Of a DNA stretch of 64,000 bases, positions 1-10,405 are shown piece after piece. Both the position numbers and the translations under genes were made by a program. This stretch comes from Pegoplata infirma (Eukaryota > Arthropoda > Insecta > Diptera > Anthomyiidae), in contig OY992537.1 of NCBI GenBank assembly GCA_963921195.1, positions 179,072,065 through 179,136,064 of the forward strand, read 5' to 3'. Numbering within the stretch: the stretch's first letter is position 1; each line of letters opens with the position of its first letter. The notes under the pieces were generated by a model, which saw only the letters and a list, made by a program, of their open reading frames with translations, searched no databases and was not told where the DNA came from.

Positions 1-61
1 TATATACAGAACAACGCACAAAATGTTTTGTAGTTTAATTCTGTTTTTTTGCTTTTGCATC

Positions 62-200
62 TTTTTGTTATTTTTTTGGACAAAACAAAAATTTTATTAG
101 AAATCTATTCAAATTTTACACATTTTATTGCAAATCGATAAAAATTTTACAAAATTTAATTTTTAAAAATATTTTTCAATGAAAATTTACGTTTTGCATC
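62..200. repeat. spacer sub-repeat S1 (longest monomer)
   Basis: Degenerate AT-rich monomer of roughly 130-140 bp. It starts at tttttttggacaaaac and ends at atttacgttttgcat. Its second half (ttttacaaaatttaattttt, then aatatttttcaatgaaaat) matches the piece on the other side of the 5S gene at about 768-830. Its first half matches the pieces at about 232-330 and 855-905. The 5S gene with its upstream block therefore appears embedded in an older short-repeat array. Confidence 0.6.
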
Positions 201-224
201 CAAAAAAAATTGTTTTTGTTTCTT

Positions 225-330
225 TTTGCAATTTTTTTTGGACAAACCGAATATTTTTATTGAAAATCGATTAAAATTTACACAATTCAATTTAAAAAAA
301 TAAAAATCTATTAAACTTTCCGTTTTGCAT
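225..330. repeat. spacer sub-repeat S2
   Basis: Shares ttttttttggacaaaccg, then atatttttattgaaaatc, with the sub-repeat upstream of the gene (about 855-890), and ends in ttccgttttgcatg like S1. It is shorter than S1 because the middle (the ataaaaattttacaaaattt segment) is reduced. Confidence 0.55.
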
Positions 331-354
331 GTAAACAAAAATTTTGCCATTTTT

Positions 355-438
355 TGATTGATATTTGTAGGCAAACTAAACCATTCTAATCAAAATCGTT
401 AAAATTTTTTGTTAAATTTAATTAAAAAAAAAAAAAAA
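355..438. repeat. spacer sub-repeat S3 and A-tract flank
   Basis: The most decayed monomer: gtaggcaaactaaaccattc, then aatcaaaatcgttaaaattt, aligns loosely with the ggacaaaccgaatattttta and gaaaatcgattaaaattta parts of S2. It runs into an A14 tract that also lies within reach of Pol III termination. Confidence 0.45.
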
Positions 439-462
439 TCAACAAAATTTAAAAAAAAATCC

Positions 463-467
463 AAAAA
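463..467 (-). terminator. Pol III T-run terminator of gene 1
   Basis: On the transcribed sense this is TTTTT, 8-9 nt past the gene end, backed up by longer T-runs at about 451-459 and 425-438. Four or more T residues on the non-template strand stop RNA polymerase III. Families A and C have T5 here (tccaaaaag on the plus strand). Family B has T6 (tcaaaaaag), and gene 8 has T18. Confidence 0.75.
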
Positions 468-475
468 GTTGGTGG

Positions 476-595
476 GAGCCAACAACACGCGGTGTTCCCA
501 AGCGGTCCCCCATCTAAGTACTAACCGCGCCCGACGCTGCTTAATTTCGGTGATCGGACGAGAACCGATGTATTCAGCGTGGTATGGTCGTTGGC
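476..595 (-). rRNA. 5S rRNA: 5S rRNA gene 1 (reference copy)
   Basis: Encodes 5S ribosomal RNA, the small RNA of the large ribosomal subunit, transcribed by RNA polymerase III with TFIIIA. Read on the minus strand, the gene starts GCCAACGACCATACC and ends GTTGGCTC, 120 nt. The two ends pair to form helix I. The sequence agrees with the fruit-fly 5S RNA as I remember it through base 118. The internal control region is intact: box A about RNA 50-64, intermediate element 67-72, box C 80-97. A T5 run begins 8-9 nt past the 3' end, followed by T9 and T14 runs. The promoter-side spacer is X-like (gcaagag, long CA repeat). Reading this RNA as protein gives a familiar spurious 60-67 aa ORF; it is not a protein gene. 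The exact 3' end could be base 119 or 120. Confidence 0.98.
499..546 (-). promoter_or_regulatory. 5S internal control region (box A, IE, box C), gene 1
   Basis: Intragenic promoter of RNA polymerase III type 1 genes, placed by the standard 5S numbering: box A at 532-546, intermediate element at 524-529, box C at 499-516. TFIIIA binds box C and the intermediate element and then recruits TFIIIC and TFIIIB. The boxes look unchanged in the other genes except gene 48, which carries a box A substitution. Positions come from family knowledge, not from an experiment on this species. Confidence 0.8.
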
Positions 596-765
596 GAAAG
601 AACATAGTTTAAGTAACAACACATTTGTTCATTTCTTTTTTGTTTGCCGTGGGGGGACGAATATTTTTAATAAAGATTCTATCTCCTGAGCACTCAATGT
701 TATGAAAAGTGCGGTGTAGTCAAGAAAATGATGCCAGATTTTAGTTTTTAAATCATCATTATTTG
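596..765 (-). promoter_or_regulatory. non-repetitive block upstream of gene 1
   Basis: About 170 bp directly upstream of the transcription start that is not part of the AT-rich sub-repeats and is nearly invariant across the array. Reading away from the gene it holds a TATA-like TTACTTAAACTA at about -21 to -10, a C6 tract (gtggggggacg on the plus strand, about 649-659) at about -55 to -65, and a short inverted repeat gcact/agtgc with a 13-nt loop (about 689-711). Insect 5S genes often need upstream sequence in addition to the internal promoter, so a regulatory role is plausible. It is inferred from position and conservation only. Confidence 0.45.
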
Positions 766-921
766 GGAATTTAAATTTTACAAAATAAAATTTTAAAAAA
801 ATATTTTTCACTGAAAATTTACGATTTGCAAGAGAATTTTTTTTTTAATAATTTTTTTGAACAAACCGAATATTTTTATTGAAAATCTATAAAAATATTA
901 TAAACAAAACGTTTTTAGATG

Positions 922-937
922 CACACACACACAACCA
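922..937. repeat. CA microsatellite of the spacer (unit 1)
   Basis: Short (CA)n run after gttttagatg, longer in unit 1 and in the X-type units (near 47,748, 57,262, 59,609 and 61,950) than in A, B and C units. The length is a useful marker of unit family. Confidence 0.6.
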
Positions 938-1468
938 CCATTTTCTTTTTTCATTACTTGAGTATTTCATTTTAGTCTGTCACTATGTTTAGCTTTTATA
1001 TACAGAACAACGCACAAAATGTTTTGTAGTTTAATTCTGTTTTTTTGCTTTTGCATCTTTTTGTTATTTTTTTGGACAAAACAAAAATTTTATTAGAAAT
1101 CTATTCAAATTTTACACATTTTATTGCAAATCGATAAAAATTTTACAAAATTTAATTTTTAAAAATATTTTTCAATGAAAATTTACGTTTTGCATCCAAA
1201 AAAATTGTTTTTGTTCCTTTTTGCAATTTTTTTTGGACAAACCGAATATTTTTATTGAAAATCGATTAAAATTTACACAATTCAATTTAAAAAAATAAAA
1301 ATCTATTAAACTTTCCGTTTTGCATGTAAACAAAAATTTTGCCATTTTTTGATTGATATTTGTAGGCAAACTAAACCATTCTAATCAAAATCGTTAAAAT
1401 TTTTTGTTAAATTTAATTAAAAAAAAAAAAATCAACAAAATTTAAAAAAAAATCCAAAAAGTTGGTGG

Positions 1469-1588
1469 GAGCCAACAACACGCGGTGTTCCCAAGCGGTC
1501 CCCCATCTAAGTACTAACCGCGCCCGACGCTGCTTAATTTCGGTGATCGGACGAGAACCGATGTATTCAGCGTGGTATGGTCGTTGGC
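1469..1588 (-). rRNA. 5S rRNA: 5S rRNA gene 2
   Basis: Identical by eye to the reference copy. First gene with the fully family A upstream spacer (tagtaaag, gcacgagaa, ctataaaaaatatt). T5 terminator. 992 bp to the next gene. Confidence 0.97.
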
Positions 1589-2460
1589 GAAAGAACATAG
1601 TTTAAGTAACAACACATTTGTTCATTTCTTTTTTGTTTGCCGTGGGGGGACGAATATTTTTAGTAAAGATTCTATCTCCTGAGCACTCAATGTTATGAAA
1701 AGTGCGGTGTAGTCAAGAAAATGATGCCAGATTTTAGTTTTTAAATCATCATTATTTGGGAATTTAAATTTTACAAAATAAAATTTAAAAAAATATTTTT
1801 CACTGAAAATTTACGATTTGCACGAGAATTTTTTTTTTAATGATTTTTTTGAACAAACCGAATATTTTTATTGAAAATCTATAAAAAATATTATAAACAA
1901 AACGTTTTTAGATGCACACACACAACCACCATATTCTTTTTTCATTACTTGAGTATTTCATTTCAGTCTGTCACTATGTTTAGCTTTTATATACAGAACA
2001 ACGCACAAAATGTTTTGTAGTTTAATTCTGTTTTTTTGCTTTTGCATCTTTTTGTTATTTTTTTGGACAAAACAAAAATTTTATTAGAAATCTATTCAAA
2101 TTTTACACATTTTATTGCAAATCGATAAAAATTTTACAAAATTTAATTTTTAAAAATATTTTTCAATGAAAATTTACGTTTTGCATCCAAAAAAATTGTT
2201 TTTGTTTCTTTTTGCAATTTTTTTTGGACAAACCGAATATTTTTATTGAAAATCGATTAAAATTTACACAATTCAATTTAAAAAAATAAAAATCTATTAA
2301 ACTTTCCGTTTTGCATGTAAACAAAAATTTTGCCATTTTTTGATTGATATTTGTAGGCAAACTAAACCATTCTAATCAAAATCGTTAAAATTTTTTGTTA
2401 AATTTAATTAAAAAAAAAAAAAATCAACAAAATTTAAAAAAAAATCCAAAAAGTTGGTGG

Positions 2461-2580
2461 GAGCCAACAACACGCGGTGTTCCCAAGCGGTCCCCCATCT
2501 AAGTACTAACCGCGCCCGACGCTGCTTAATTTCGGTGATCGGCGGAGAACCGATGTATTCAGCGTGGTATGGTCGTTGGC
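2461..2580 (-). rRNA. 5S rRNA: 5S rRNA gene 3, loop C variant
   Basis: Differs from the other copies at plus-strand 2543-2544, where ggcggagaacc replaces ggacgagaacc. On the RNA this changes GU at 37-38 to CG, in the loop C region outside the internal promoter. Everything else, including box A, box C and the T5 terminator, is intact. It could be a minor expressed variant, a drifting copy or a sequence error. Confidence 0.95.
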
Positions 2581-3454
2581 GAAAGAACATAGTTTAAGTA
2601 ACAACACATTTGTTCATTTCTTTTTTGTTTGCCGTGGGGGGACGAATATTTTTAGTAAAGATTCTATCTCCTGAGCACTCAATGTTATGAAAAGTGCGGT
2701 GTAGTCAAGAAAATGATGCCAGATTTTAGTTTTTAAATCATCATTATTTGGGAATTTAAATTTTACAAAATAAAATTTAAAAAAATATTTTTCACTGAAA
2801 ATTTACGATTTGCACGAGAATTTTTTTTTTAATGATTTTTTTGAACAAACCGAATATTTTTATTGAAAATCTATAAAAAATATTATAAACAAAACGTTTT
2901 TAGATGCACACACACAACCACCATATTCTTTTTTCATTACTTGAGTATTTCATTTCAGTCTGTCACTATGTTTAGCTTTTATATACAGAACAACGCACAA
3001 AATGTTTTGTAGTTTAATTCTGTTTTTTTGCTTTTGCATCTTTTTGTTATTTTTTTGGACAAAACAAAAATTTTATTAGAAATCTATTCAAATTTTACAC
3101 ATTTTATTGCAAATCGATAAAAATTTTACAAAATTTAATTTTTAAAAATATTTTTCAATGAAAATTTACGTTTTGCATCCAAAAAAATTGTTTTTGTTTC
3201 TTTTTGCAATTTTTTTTGGACAAACCGAATATTTTTATTGAAAATCGATTAAAATTTACACAATTCAATTTAAAAAAATAAAAATCTATTAAACTTTCCG
3301 TTTTGCATGTAAACAAAAATTTTGCCATTTTTTGATTGATATTTGTAGGCAAACTAAACCATTCTAATCAAAATCGTTAAAATTTTTTGTTAAATTTAAT
3401 TAAAAAAAAAAAAAATCAACAAAATTTAAAAAAAAAAATCCAAAAAGTTGGTGG

Positions 3455-3574
3455 GAGCCAACAACACGCGGTGTTCCCAAGCGGTCCCCCATCTAAGTAC
3501 TAACCGCGCCCGACGCTGCTTAATTTCGGTGATCGGACGAGAACCGATGTATTCAGCGTGGTATGGTCGTTGGC
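3455..3574 (-). rRNA. 5S rRNA: 5S rRNA gene 4
   Basis: Reference sequence. The second downstream T-run is 11 long instead of 9. Family A spacers on both sides, 992 bp to gene 5. Confidence 0.97.
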
Positions 3575-4446
3575 GAAAGAACATAGTTTAAGTAACAACA
3601 CATTTGTTCATTTCTTTTTTGTTTGCCGTGGGGGGACGAATATTTTTAGTAAAGATTCTATCTCCTGAGCACTCAATGTTATGAAAAGTGCGGTGTAGTC
3701 AAGAAAATGATGCCAGATTTTAGTTTTTAAATCATCATTATTTGGGAATTTAAATTTTACAAAATAAAATTTAAAAAAATATTTTTCACTGAAAATTTAC
3801 GATTTGCACGAGAATTTTTTTTTTAATGATTTTTTTGAACAAACCGAATATTTTTATTGAAAATCTATAAAAAATATTATAAACAAAACGTTTTTAGATG
3901 CACACACACAACCACCATATTCTTTTTTCATTACTTGAGTATTTCATTTCAGTCTGTCACTATGTTTAGCTTTTATATACAGAACAACGCACAAAATGTT
4001 TTGTAGTTTAATTCTGTTTTTTTGCTTTTGCATCTTTTTGTTATTTTTTTGGACAAAACAAAAATTTTATTAGAAATCTATTCAAATTTTACACATTTTA
4101 TTGCAAATCGATAAAAATTTTACAAAATTTAATTTTTAAAAATATTTTTCAATGAAAATTTACGTTTTGCATCCAAAAAAATTGTTTTTGTTTCTTTTTG
4201 CAATTTTTTTTGGACAAACCGAATATTTTTATTGAAAATCGATTAAAATTTACACAATTCAATTTAAAAAAATAAAAATCTATTAAACTTTCCGTTTTGC
4301 ATGTAAACAAAAATTTTGCCATTTTTTGATTGATATTTGTAGGCAAACTAAACCATTCTAATCAAAATCGTTAAAATTTTTTGTTAAATTTAATTAAAAA
4401 AAAAAAAAATCAACAAAATTTAAAAAAAAATCCAAAAAGTTGGTGG

Positions 4447-4566
4447 GAGCCAACAACACGCGGTGTTCCCAAGCGGTCCCCCATCTAAGTACTAACCGCG
4501 CCCGACGCTGCTTAATTTCGGTGATCGGACGAGAACCGATGTATTCAGCGTGGTATGGTCGTTGGC
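4447..4566 (-). rRNA. 5S rRNA: 5S rRNA gene 5
   Basis: Reference sequence, family A spacers, T5 then T9 terminators, 994 bp to gene 6. Confidence 0.97.
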
Positions 4567-5440
4567 GAAAGAACATAGTTTAAGTAACAACACATTTGTT
4601 CATTTCTTTTTTGTTTGCCGTGGGGGGACGAATATTTTTAGTAAAGATTCTATCTCCTGAGCACTCAATGTTATGAAAAGTGCGGTGTAGTCAAGAAAAT
4701 GATGCCAGATTTTAGTTTTTAAATCATCATTATTTGGGAATTTAAATTTTACAAAATAAAATTTAAAAAAATATTTTTCACTGAAAATTTACGATTTGCA
4801 CGAGAATTTTTTTTTTAATGATTTTTTTGAACAAACCGAATATTTTTATTGAAAATCTATAAAAAATATTATAAACAAAACGTTTTTAGATGCACACACA
4901 CAACCACCATATTCTTTTTTCATTACTTGAGTATTTCATTTCAGTCTGTCACTATGTTTAGCTTTTATATACAGAACAACGCACAAAATGTTTTGTAGTT
5001 TAATTCTGTTTTTTTGCTTTTGCATCTTTTTGTTATTTTTTTGGACAAAACAAAAATTTTATTAGAAATCTATTCAAATTTTACACATTTTATTGCAAAT
5101 CGATAAAAATTTTACAAAATTTAATTTTTAAAAATATTTTTCAATGAAAATTTACGTTTTGCATCCAAAAAAATTGTTTTTGTTTCTTTTTGCAATTTTT
5201 TTTGGACAAACCGAATATTTTTATTGAAAATCGATTAAAATTTACACAATTCAATTTAAAAAAATAAAAATCTATTAAACTTTCCGTTTTGCATGTAAAC
5301 AAAAATTTTGCCATTTTTTGATTGATATTTGTAGGCAAACTAAACCATTCTAATCAAAATCGTTAAAATTTTTTGTTAAATTTAATTAAAAAAAAAAAAA
5401 ATCAACAAAATTTAAAAAAAAAAATCCAAAAAGTTGGTGG

Positions 5441-5560
5441 GAGCCAACAACACGCGGTGTTCCCAAGCGGTCCCCCATCTAAGTACTAACCGCGCCCGAC
5501 GCTGCTTAATTTCGGTGATCGGACGAGAACCGATGTATTCAGCGTGGTATGGTCGTTGGC
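5441..5560 (-). rRNA. 5S rRNA: 5S rRNA gene 6
   Basis: Reference sequence. Shares the 11-long second T-run with gene 4, so genes 3-4 and 5-6 look like a duplicated pair, although gene 3's own variant is not in gene 5. Confidence 0.97.
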
Positions 5561-6432
5561 GAAAGAACATAGTTTAAGTAACAACACATTTGTTCATTTC
5601 TTTTTTGTTTGCCGTGGGGGGACGAATATTTTTAGTAAAGATTCTATCTCCTGAGCACTCAATGTTATGAAAAGTGCGGTGTAGTCAAGAAAATGATGCC
5701 AGATTTTAGTTTTTAAATCATCATTATTTGGGAATTTAAATTTTACAAAATAAAATTTAAAAAAATATTTTTCACTGAAAATTTACGATTTGCACGAGAA
5801 TTTTTTTTTTAATGATTTTTTTGAACAAACCGAATATTTTTATTGAAAATCTATAAAAAATATTATAAACAAAACGTTTTTAGATGCACACACACAACCA
5901 CCATATTCTTTTTTCATTACTTGAGTATTTCATTTCAGTCTGTCACTATGTTTAGCTTTTATATACAGAACAACGCACAAAATGTTTTGTAGTTTAATTC
6001 TGTTTTTTTGCTTTTGCATCTTTTTGTTATTTTTTTGGACAAAACAAAAATTTTATTAGAAATCTATTCAAATTTTACACATTTTATTGCAAATCGATAA
6101 AAATTTTACAAAATTTAATTTTTAAAAATATTTTTCAATGAAAATTTACGTTTTGCATCCAAAAAAATTGTTTTTGTTTCTTTTTGCAATTTTTTTTGGA
6201 CAAACCGAATATTTTTATTGAAAATCGATTAAAATTTACACAATTCAATTTAAAAAAATAAAAATCTATTAAACTTTCCGTTTTGCATGTAAACAAAAAT
6301 TTTGCCATTTTTTGATTGATATTTGTAGGCAAACTAAACCATTCTAATCAAAATCGTTAAAATTTTTTGTTAAATTTAATTAAAAAAAAAAAAAATCAAC
6401 AAAATTTAAAAAAAAATCCAAAAAGTTGGTGG

Positions 6433-6552
6433 GAGCCAACAACACGCGGTGTTCCCAAGCGGTCCCCCATCTAAGTACTAACCGCGCCCGACGCTGCTTA
6501 ATTTCGGTGATCGGACGAGAACCGATGTATTCAGCGTGGTATGGTCGTTGGC
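6433..6552 (-). rRNA. 5S rRNA: 5S rRNA gene 7
   Basis: Reference sequence. Its upstream spacer starts as family A but carries private changes (tttttgttgaaaat near 6,835 and gtcagtatgttaagc near 6,937), marking the edge of block A. 1,001 bp to gene 8, the longest uninserted period. Confidence 0.97.
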
Positions 6553-6960
6553 GAAAGAACATAGTTTAAGTAACAACACATTTGTTCATTTCTTTTTTGT
6601 TTGCCGTGGGGGGACGAATATTTTTAGTAAAGATTCTATCTCCTGAGCACTCAATGTTATGAAAAGTGCGGTGTAGTCAAGAAAATGATGCCAGATTTTA
6701 GTTTTTAAATCATCATTATTTGGGAATTTAAATTTTACAAAATAAAATTTTAAAAAATATTTTTCACTGAAAATTTACGATTTGCACGAGAATTTTTTTT
6801 TTTAAATTATTTTTTTGAACAAACCGAATATTTTTGTTGAAAATCTATAAAAATATTATAAACAAAACGTTTTTAGATGCACACACACAACCACCATATT
6901 CTTTTTTCATTACTTGAGTATTTCATTTCAGTCTGTCAGTATGTTAAGCTTTTATATACA

Positions 6961-7960
6961 GAACAACGCACAAAATGTTTTGTAGTTTAATTCTGTTTTT
7001 TTGCTTTTGCATCTTTTTGTTATTTTTTTTTTTTTGGACAAAACAAAAATTTTATTAGAAATCTATTCAAATTTTACACATTTTATTGCAAGTCGATAAA
7101 AATTTTACAAAATTTAATTTTAAAAAATATTTTTCAATGAAAATTTACGTTTTGCATGCAAAAAAAAATTATTTTTGTTTCTTTTTGCAATTTTTTTGGA
7201 CAAACCGGATATTTTTATTGAAAATCGATTAAAATTTTACACAATTCAATTTAAAAAAATAAAAATCTATGAAACTTTCAGTTTTGCATGTAAACAAAAA
7301 TTTTGCCATTTTTTTGATTGATATTTGTAGGCAAACTAAACCATTCTAATCAAAATCGTTAAAAATTTTGTTATGTTTAATTTAAAAAAAAAAATTTAAC
7401 AAAATTTAAAAAAAAAAAAAAAAAAGTTGGTGGGAGCCAACAACACGCGGTGTTCCCAAGCGGTCCCCCATCTAAGTACTAACCGCGCCCGACGCTGCTT
7501 AATTTCGGTGATCGGACGAGAACCGATGTATTCAGCGTGGTATGGTCGTTGGCGAAAGAACATAGTTTAAGTAACAACACATTTGTTCATTTCTTTTTTG
7601 TTTGCCGTGGGGGGACGAATATTTTTAATAAAGATTCTATCTCCTGAGCACTCAATGTTATGAAAAGTGCGGTGTAGTCAAGGAAATGATGCCAGATTTT
7701 AGTTTTTAAATCATCATTATTTGGGAATTTAAATTTTAAAAAATAAAATTTTAAAAAATATTTTTCACTGAAAATTTACGATTTGTACGAGAATTTTTTT
7801 TTTTAATAATTTTTTTGAACAAACCGAATATTTTTATTGAAAATCTATAAAAATATTATAAGCAAAACGTTTTTAGATGCACACACACAACCACCATATT
7901 CTTTTTTCATTACTTGAGTATTTCATTTTAGTCTGCCACTATGTTTAGCTTTTATATACA
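6961..7960. repeat. divergent junction unit between spacer families A and B
   Basis: One unit carrying many private differences: expanded homopolymers near 7,022 and 7,412, aaccggat for aaccgaat, ctatgaaactttcag for ctattaaactttccg, and gttatgtttaattt for gttaaatttaatt. It shares the gaaact change with the Y-type units far to the right (near 48,134 and 57,650). It is best read as an older, poorly homogenised unit at a family boundary. Confidence 0.6.
7434..7553 (-). rRNA. 5S rRNA: 5S rRNA gene 8 (junction unit)
   Basis: Reference coding sequence in the most divergent spacer context of the left half. Directly downstream is an uninterrupted T18 run instead of T5 plus T9. Farther down, the usual T7 before ggacaaaac is T14 (about 7,022-7,035). 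Upstream it has a private gtctgccactatg near 7,933. Confidence 0.97.
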
Positions 7961-8425
7961 GAACAACGCACAAAATGTTTTGTAGTTTAATTCTGTTTTT
8001 TTGCTTTTGCATCTTTTTGTTATTTTTTTGGACAAAACAAAAATTTTATTAGAAATCTATTCAAATTTTACACATTTTATTGCAAATCGATAAAAATTTT
8101 ACAAAATTTAATTTTAAAAAATATTTTTCAATGAAAATTTACGTTTTGCATGCACAAAAATTCTTTTTGTTTCTTTTTGCAATTTTTTTTGGACAAACCG
8201 AATATTTTTATTGAAAATCGATTAAAATTTACACAATTCAATTTAAAAAAATAAAAATCTATTAAACTTTCCGTTTTGCATGTAAACAAAATTTTTGCCA
8301 TTTTTTGATTGATATTTGTAGGCAAACTAAACCATTCTAATCAAAATCGTTAAAATTTTTTGTTAAATTTAATTAAAAAAAAAAAAAATCAACAAAATTT
8401 AAAAAAAAATCAAAAAAGTTGGTGG

Positions 8426-8545
8426 GAGCCAACAACACGCGGTGTTCCCAAGCGGTCCCCCATCTAAGTACTAACCGCGCCCGACGCTGCTTAATTTCGG
8501 TGATCGGACGAGAACCGATGTATTCAGCGTGGTATGGTCGTTGGC
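8426..8545 (-). rRNA. 5S rRNA: 5S rRNA gene 9
   Basis: Reference sequence with T6 terminator. Its upstream C-tract is one base shorter than in other units (gtgggggacg on the plus strand, near 8,600). Upstream site reads caagaaaatg. Confidence 0.97.
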
Positions 8546-9415
8546 GAAAGAACATAGTTTAAGTAACAACACATTTGTTCATTTCTTTTTTGTTTGCCGT
8601 GGGGGACGAATATTTTTAATAAAGATTCTATCTCCTGAGCACTCAATGTTATGAAAAGTGCGGTGTAGTCAAGAAAATGATGCCAGATTTTAGTTTTTAA
8701 ATCATCATTATTTGGGAATTTAAATTTTAAAAAATAAAATTTTAAAAAATATTTTTCACTGAAAATTTACGATTTGTACGAGAATTTTTTTTTTAATAAT
8801 TTTTTTGAACAAACCGAATATTTTTATTGAAAATCTATAAAAATATTATAAGCAAAACGTTTTTAGATGCACACACACAACCACCATATTCTTTTTTCAT
8901 TACTTGAGTATTTCATTTTAGTCTGTCACTATGTTTAGCTTTTATATACAGAACAACGCACAAAATGTTTTGTAGTTTAATTCTGTTTTTTTGCTTTTGC
9001 ATCTTTTTGTTATTTTTTTGGACAAAACAAAAATTTTATTAGAAATCTATTCAAATTTTACACATTTTATTGCAAATCGATAAAAATTTTACAAAATTTA
9101 ATTTTAAAAAATATTTTTCAATGAAAATTTACGTTTTGCATGCACAAAAATTATTTTTGTTTCTTTTTGCAATTTTTTTTGGACAAACCGAATATTTTTA
9201 TTGAAAATCGATTAAAATTTACACAATTCAATTTAAAAAAATAAAAATCTATTAAACTTTCCGTTTTGCATGTAAACAAAATTTTTGCCATTTTTTGATT
9301 GATATTTGTAGGCAAACTAAACCATTCTAATCAAAATCGTTAAAATTTTTTGTTAAATTTAATTAAAAAAAAAAAAAATCAACAAAATTTAAAAAAAAAT
9401 CAAAAAAGTTGGTGG

Positions 9416-9535
9416 GAGCCAACAACACGCGGTGTTCCCAAGCGGTCCCCCATCTAAGTACTAACCGCGCCCGACGCTGCTTAATTTCGGTGATCGGACG
9501 AGAACCGATGTATTCAGCGTGGTATGGTCGTTGGC
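9416..9535 (-). rRNA. 5S rRNA: 5S rRNA gene 10
   Basis: Reference sequence, T6. Downstream spacer has attatttttg instead of attctttttg, and the upstream site reads caaggaaatg. Confidence 0.97.
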
Positions 9536-10405
9536 GAAAGAACATAGTTTAAGTAACAACACATTTGTTCATTTCTTTTTTGTTTGCCGTGGGGGGACGA
9601 ATATTTTTAATAAAGATTCTATCTCCTGAGCACTCAATGTTATGAAAAGTGCGGTGTAGTCAAGGAAATGATGCCAGATTTTAGTTTTTAAATCATCATT
9701 ATTTGGGAATTTAAATTTTAAAAAATAAAATTTTAAAAAATATTTTTCACTGAAAATTTACGATTTGTACGAGAATTTTTTTTTTAATAATTTTTTTGAA
9801 CAAACCGAATATTTTTATTGAAAATCTATAAAAATATTATAAGCAAAACGTTTTTAGATGCACACACACAACCACCATATTCTTTTTTCATTACTTGAGT
9901 ATTTCATTTTAGTCTGTCACTATGTTTAGCTTTTATATACAGAACAACGCACAAAATGTTTTGTAGTTTAATTCTGTTTTTTTGCTTTTGCATCTTTTTG
10001 TTATTTTTTGGACAAAACAAAAATTTTATTAGAAATCTATTCAAATTTTACACATTTTATTGCAAATCGATAAAAATTTTACAAAATTTAATTTTAAAAA
10101 ATATTTTTCAATGAAAATTTACGTTTTGCATGCACAAAAATTCTTTTTGTTTCTTTTTGCAATTTTTTTTGGACAAACCGAATATTTTTATTGAAAATCG
10201 ATTAAAATTTACACAATTCAATTTAAAAAAATAAAAATCTATTAAACTTTCCGTTTTGCATGTAAACAAAATTTTTGCCATTTTTTGATTGATATTTGTA
10301 GGCAAACTAAACCATTCTAATCAAAATCGTTAAAATTTTTTGTTAAATTTAATTAAAAAAAAAAAAAATCAACAAAATTTAAAAAAAAATCAAAAAAGTT
10401 GGTGG

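Larger units (their letters stand above)
596..1468. repeat. representative intergenic spacer (gene 1 to gene 2)
   Basis: The roughly 870-bp spacer that recurs throughout the array. In order on the plus strand it holds the upstream block (596-765), a degenerate sub-repeat ending in tttttcactgaaaatttacg (about 766-830), a second sub-repeat with gaacaaaccgaatattttta (about 855-905), a short CA microsatellite (about 921-935), then the region downstream of the next gene, with three more degenerate sub-repeats (about 1,050-1,430) rich in A and T tracts. The MITE insertion point (gcttttgcatc) is at about 1,047-1,057, and the Jockey target (actgaaaat) at about 812-820. I see no gene in it. Confidence 0.85.
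1..6960. repeat. array block with spacer family A (genes 1-7)
   Basis: Seven units with periods of 992-994 bp. Family A is recognised by gcatccaaaaaaattg downstream of the gene, and in units 2-7 by tttttagtaaag and gcacgagaa upstream. Unit 1 keeps the family A downstream part but has an upstream part like family X (taataaag, gcaagag, longer CA repeat), so it is a mosaic. The window opens inside the spacer below gene 1, so the array continues to the left. Confidence 0.8.

Noticed and set aside
399..605. 60-68 aa minus-strand ORF starting MFFRQRPYHAEYIG, and its 67-aa plus-strand counterpart, in almost every unit
   Set aside because: They are conceptual translations of the 5S rRNA gene and its flank. 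Conservation follows from the RNA, and the frame is lost or shifted where A-tracts change length.
596..765. A second small RNA gene (snoRNA, tRNA, U-type snRNA or spliced leader) linked to 5S in the upstream block
   Set aside because: A tgatga word occurs on the minus strand, but no matching D box at a suitable distance, no tRNA box B, no Sm site with the expected stems, and no internal T-run terminator in the right place.
1172..1369. 65-aa minus-strand ORF starting MPTNINQKMAK in most units
   Set aside because: It lies in low-complexity AT-rich sub-repeats, is rich in F, N, K and I, and is broken by a stop in units with attatttttg without any sign of selection. Its recurrence is due to unit homogenisation.
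7022..7430. Gene 8 as a pseudogene because of its abnormal flanks
   Set aside because: Its 120-nt gene matches the reference, with internal promoter and terminator intact; only the spacer is divergent.
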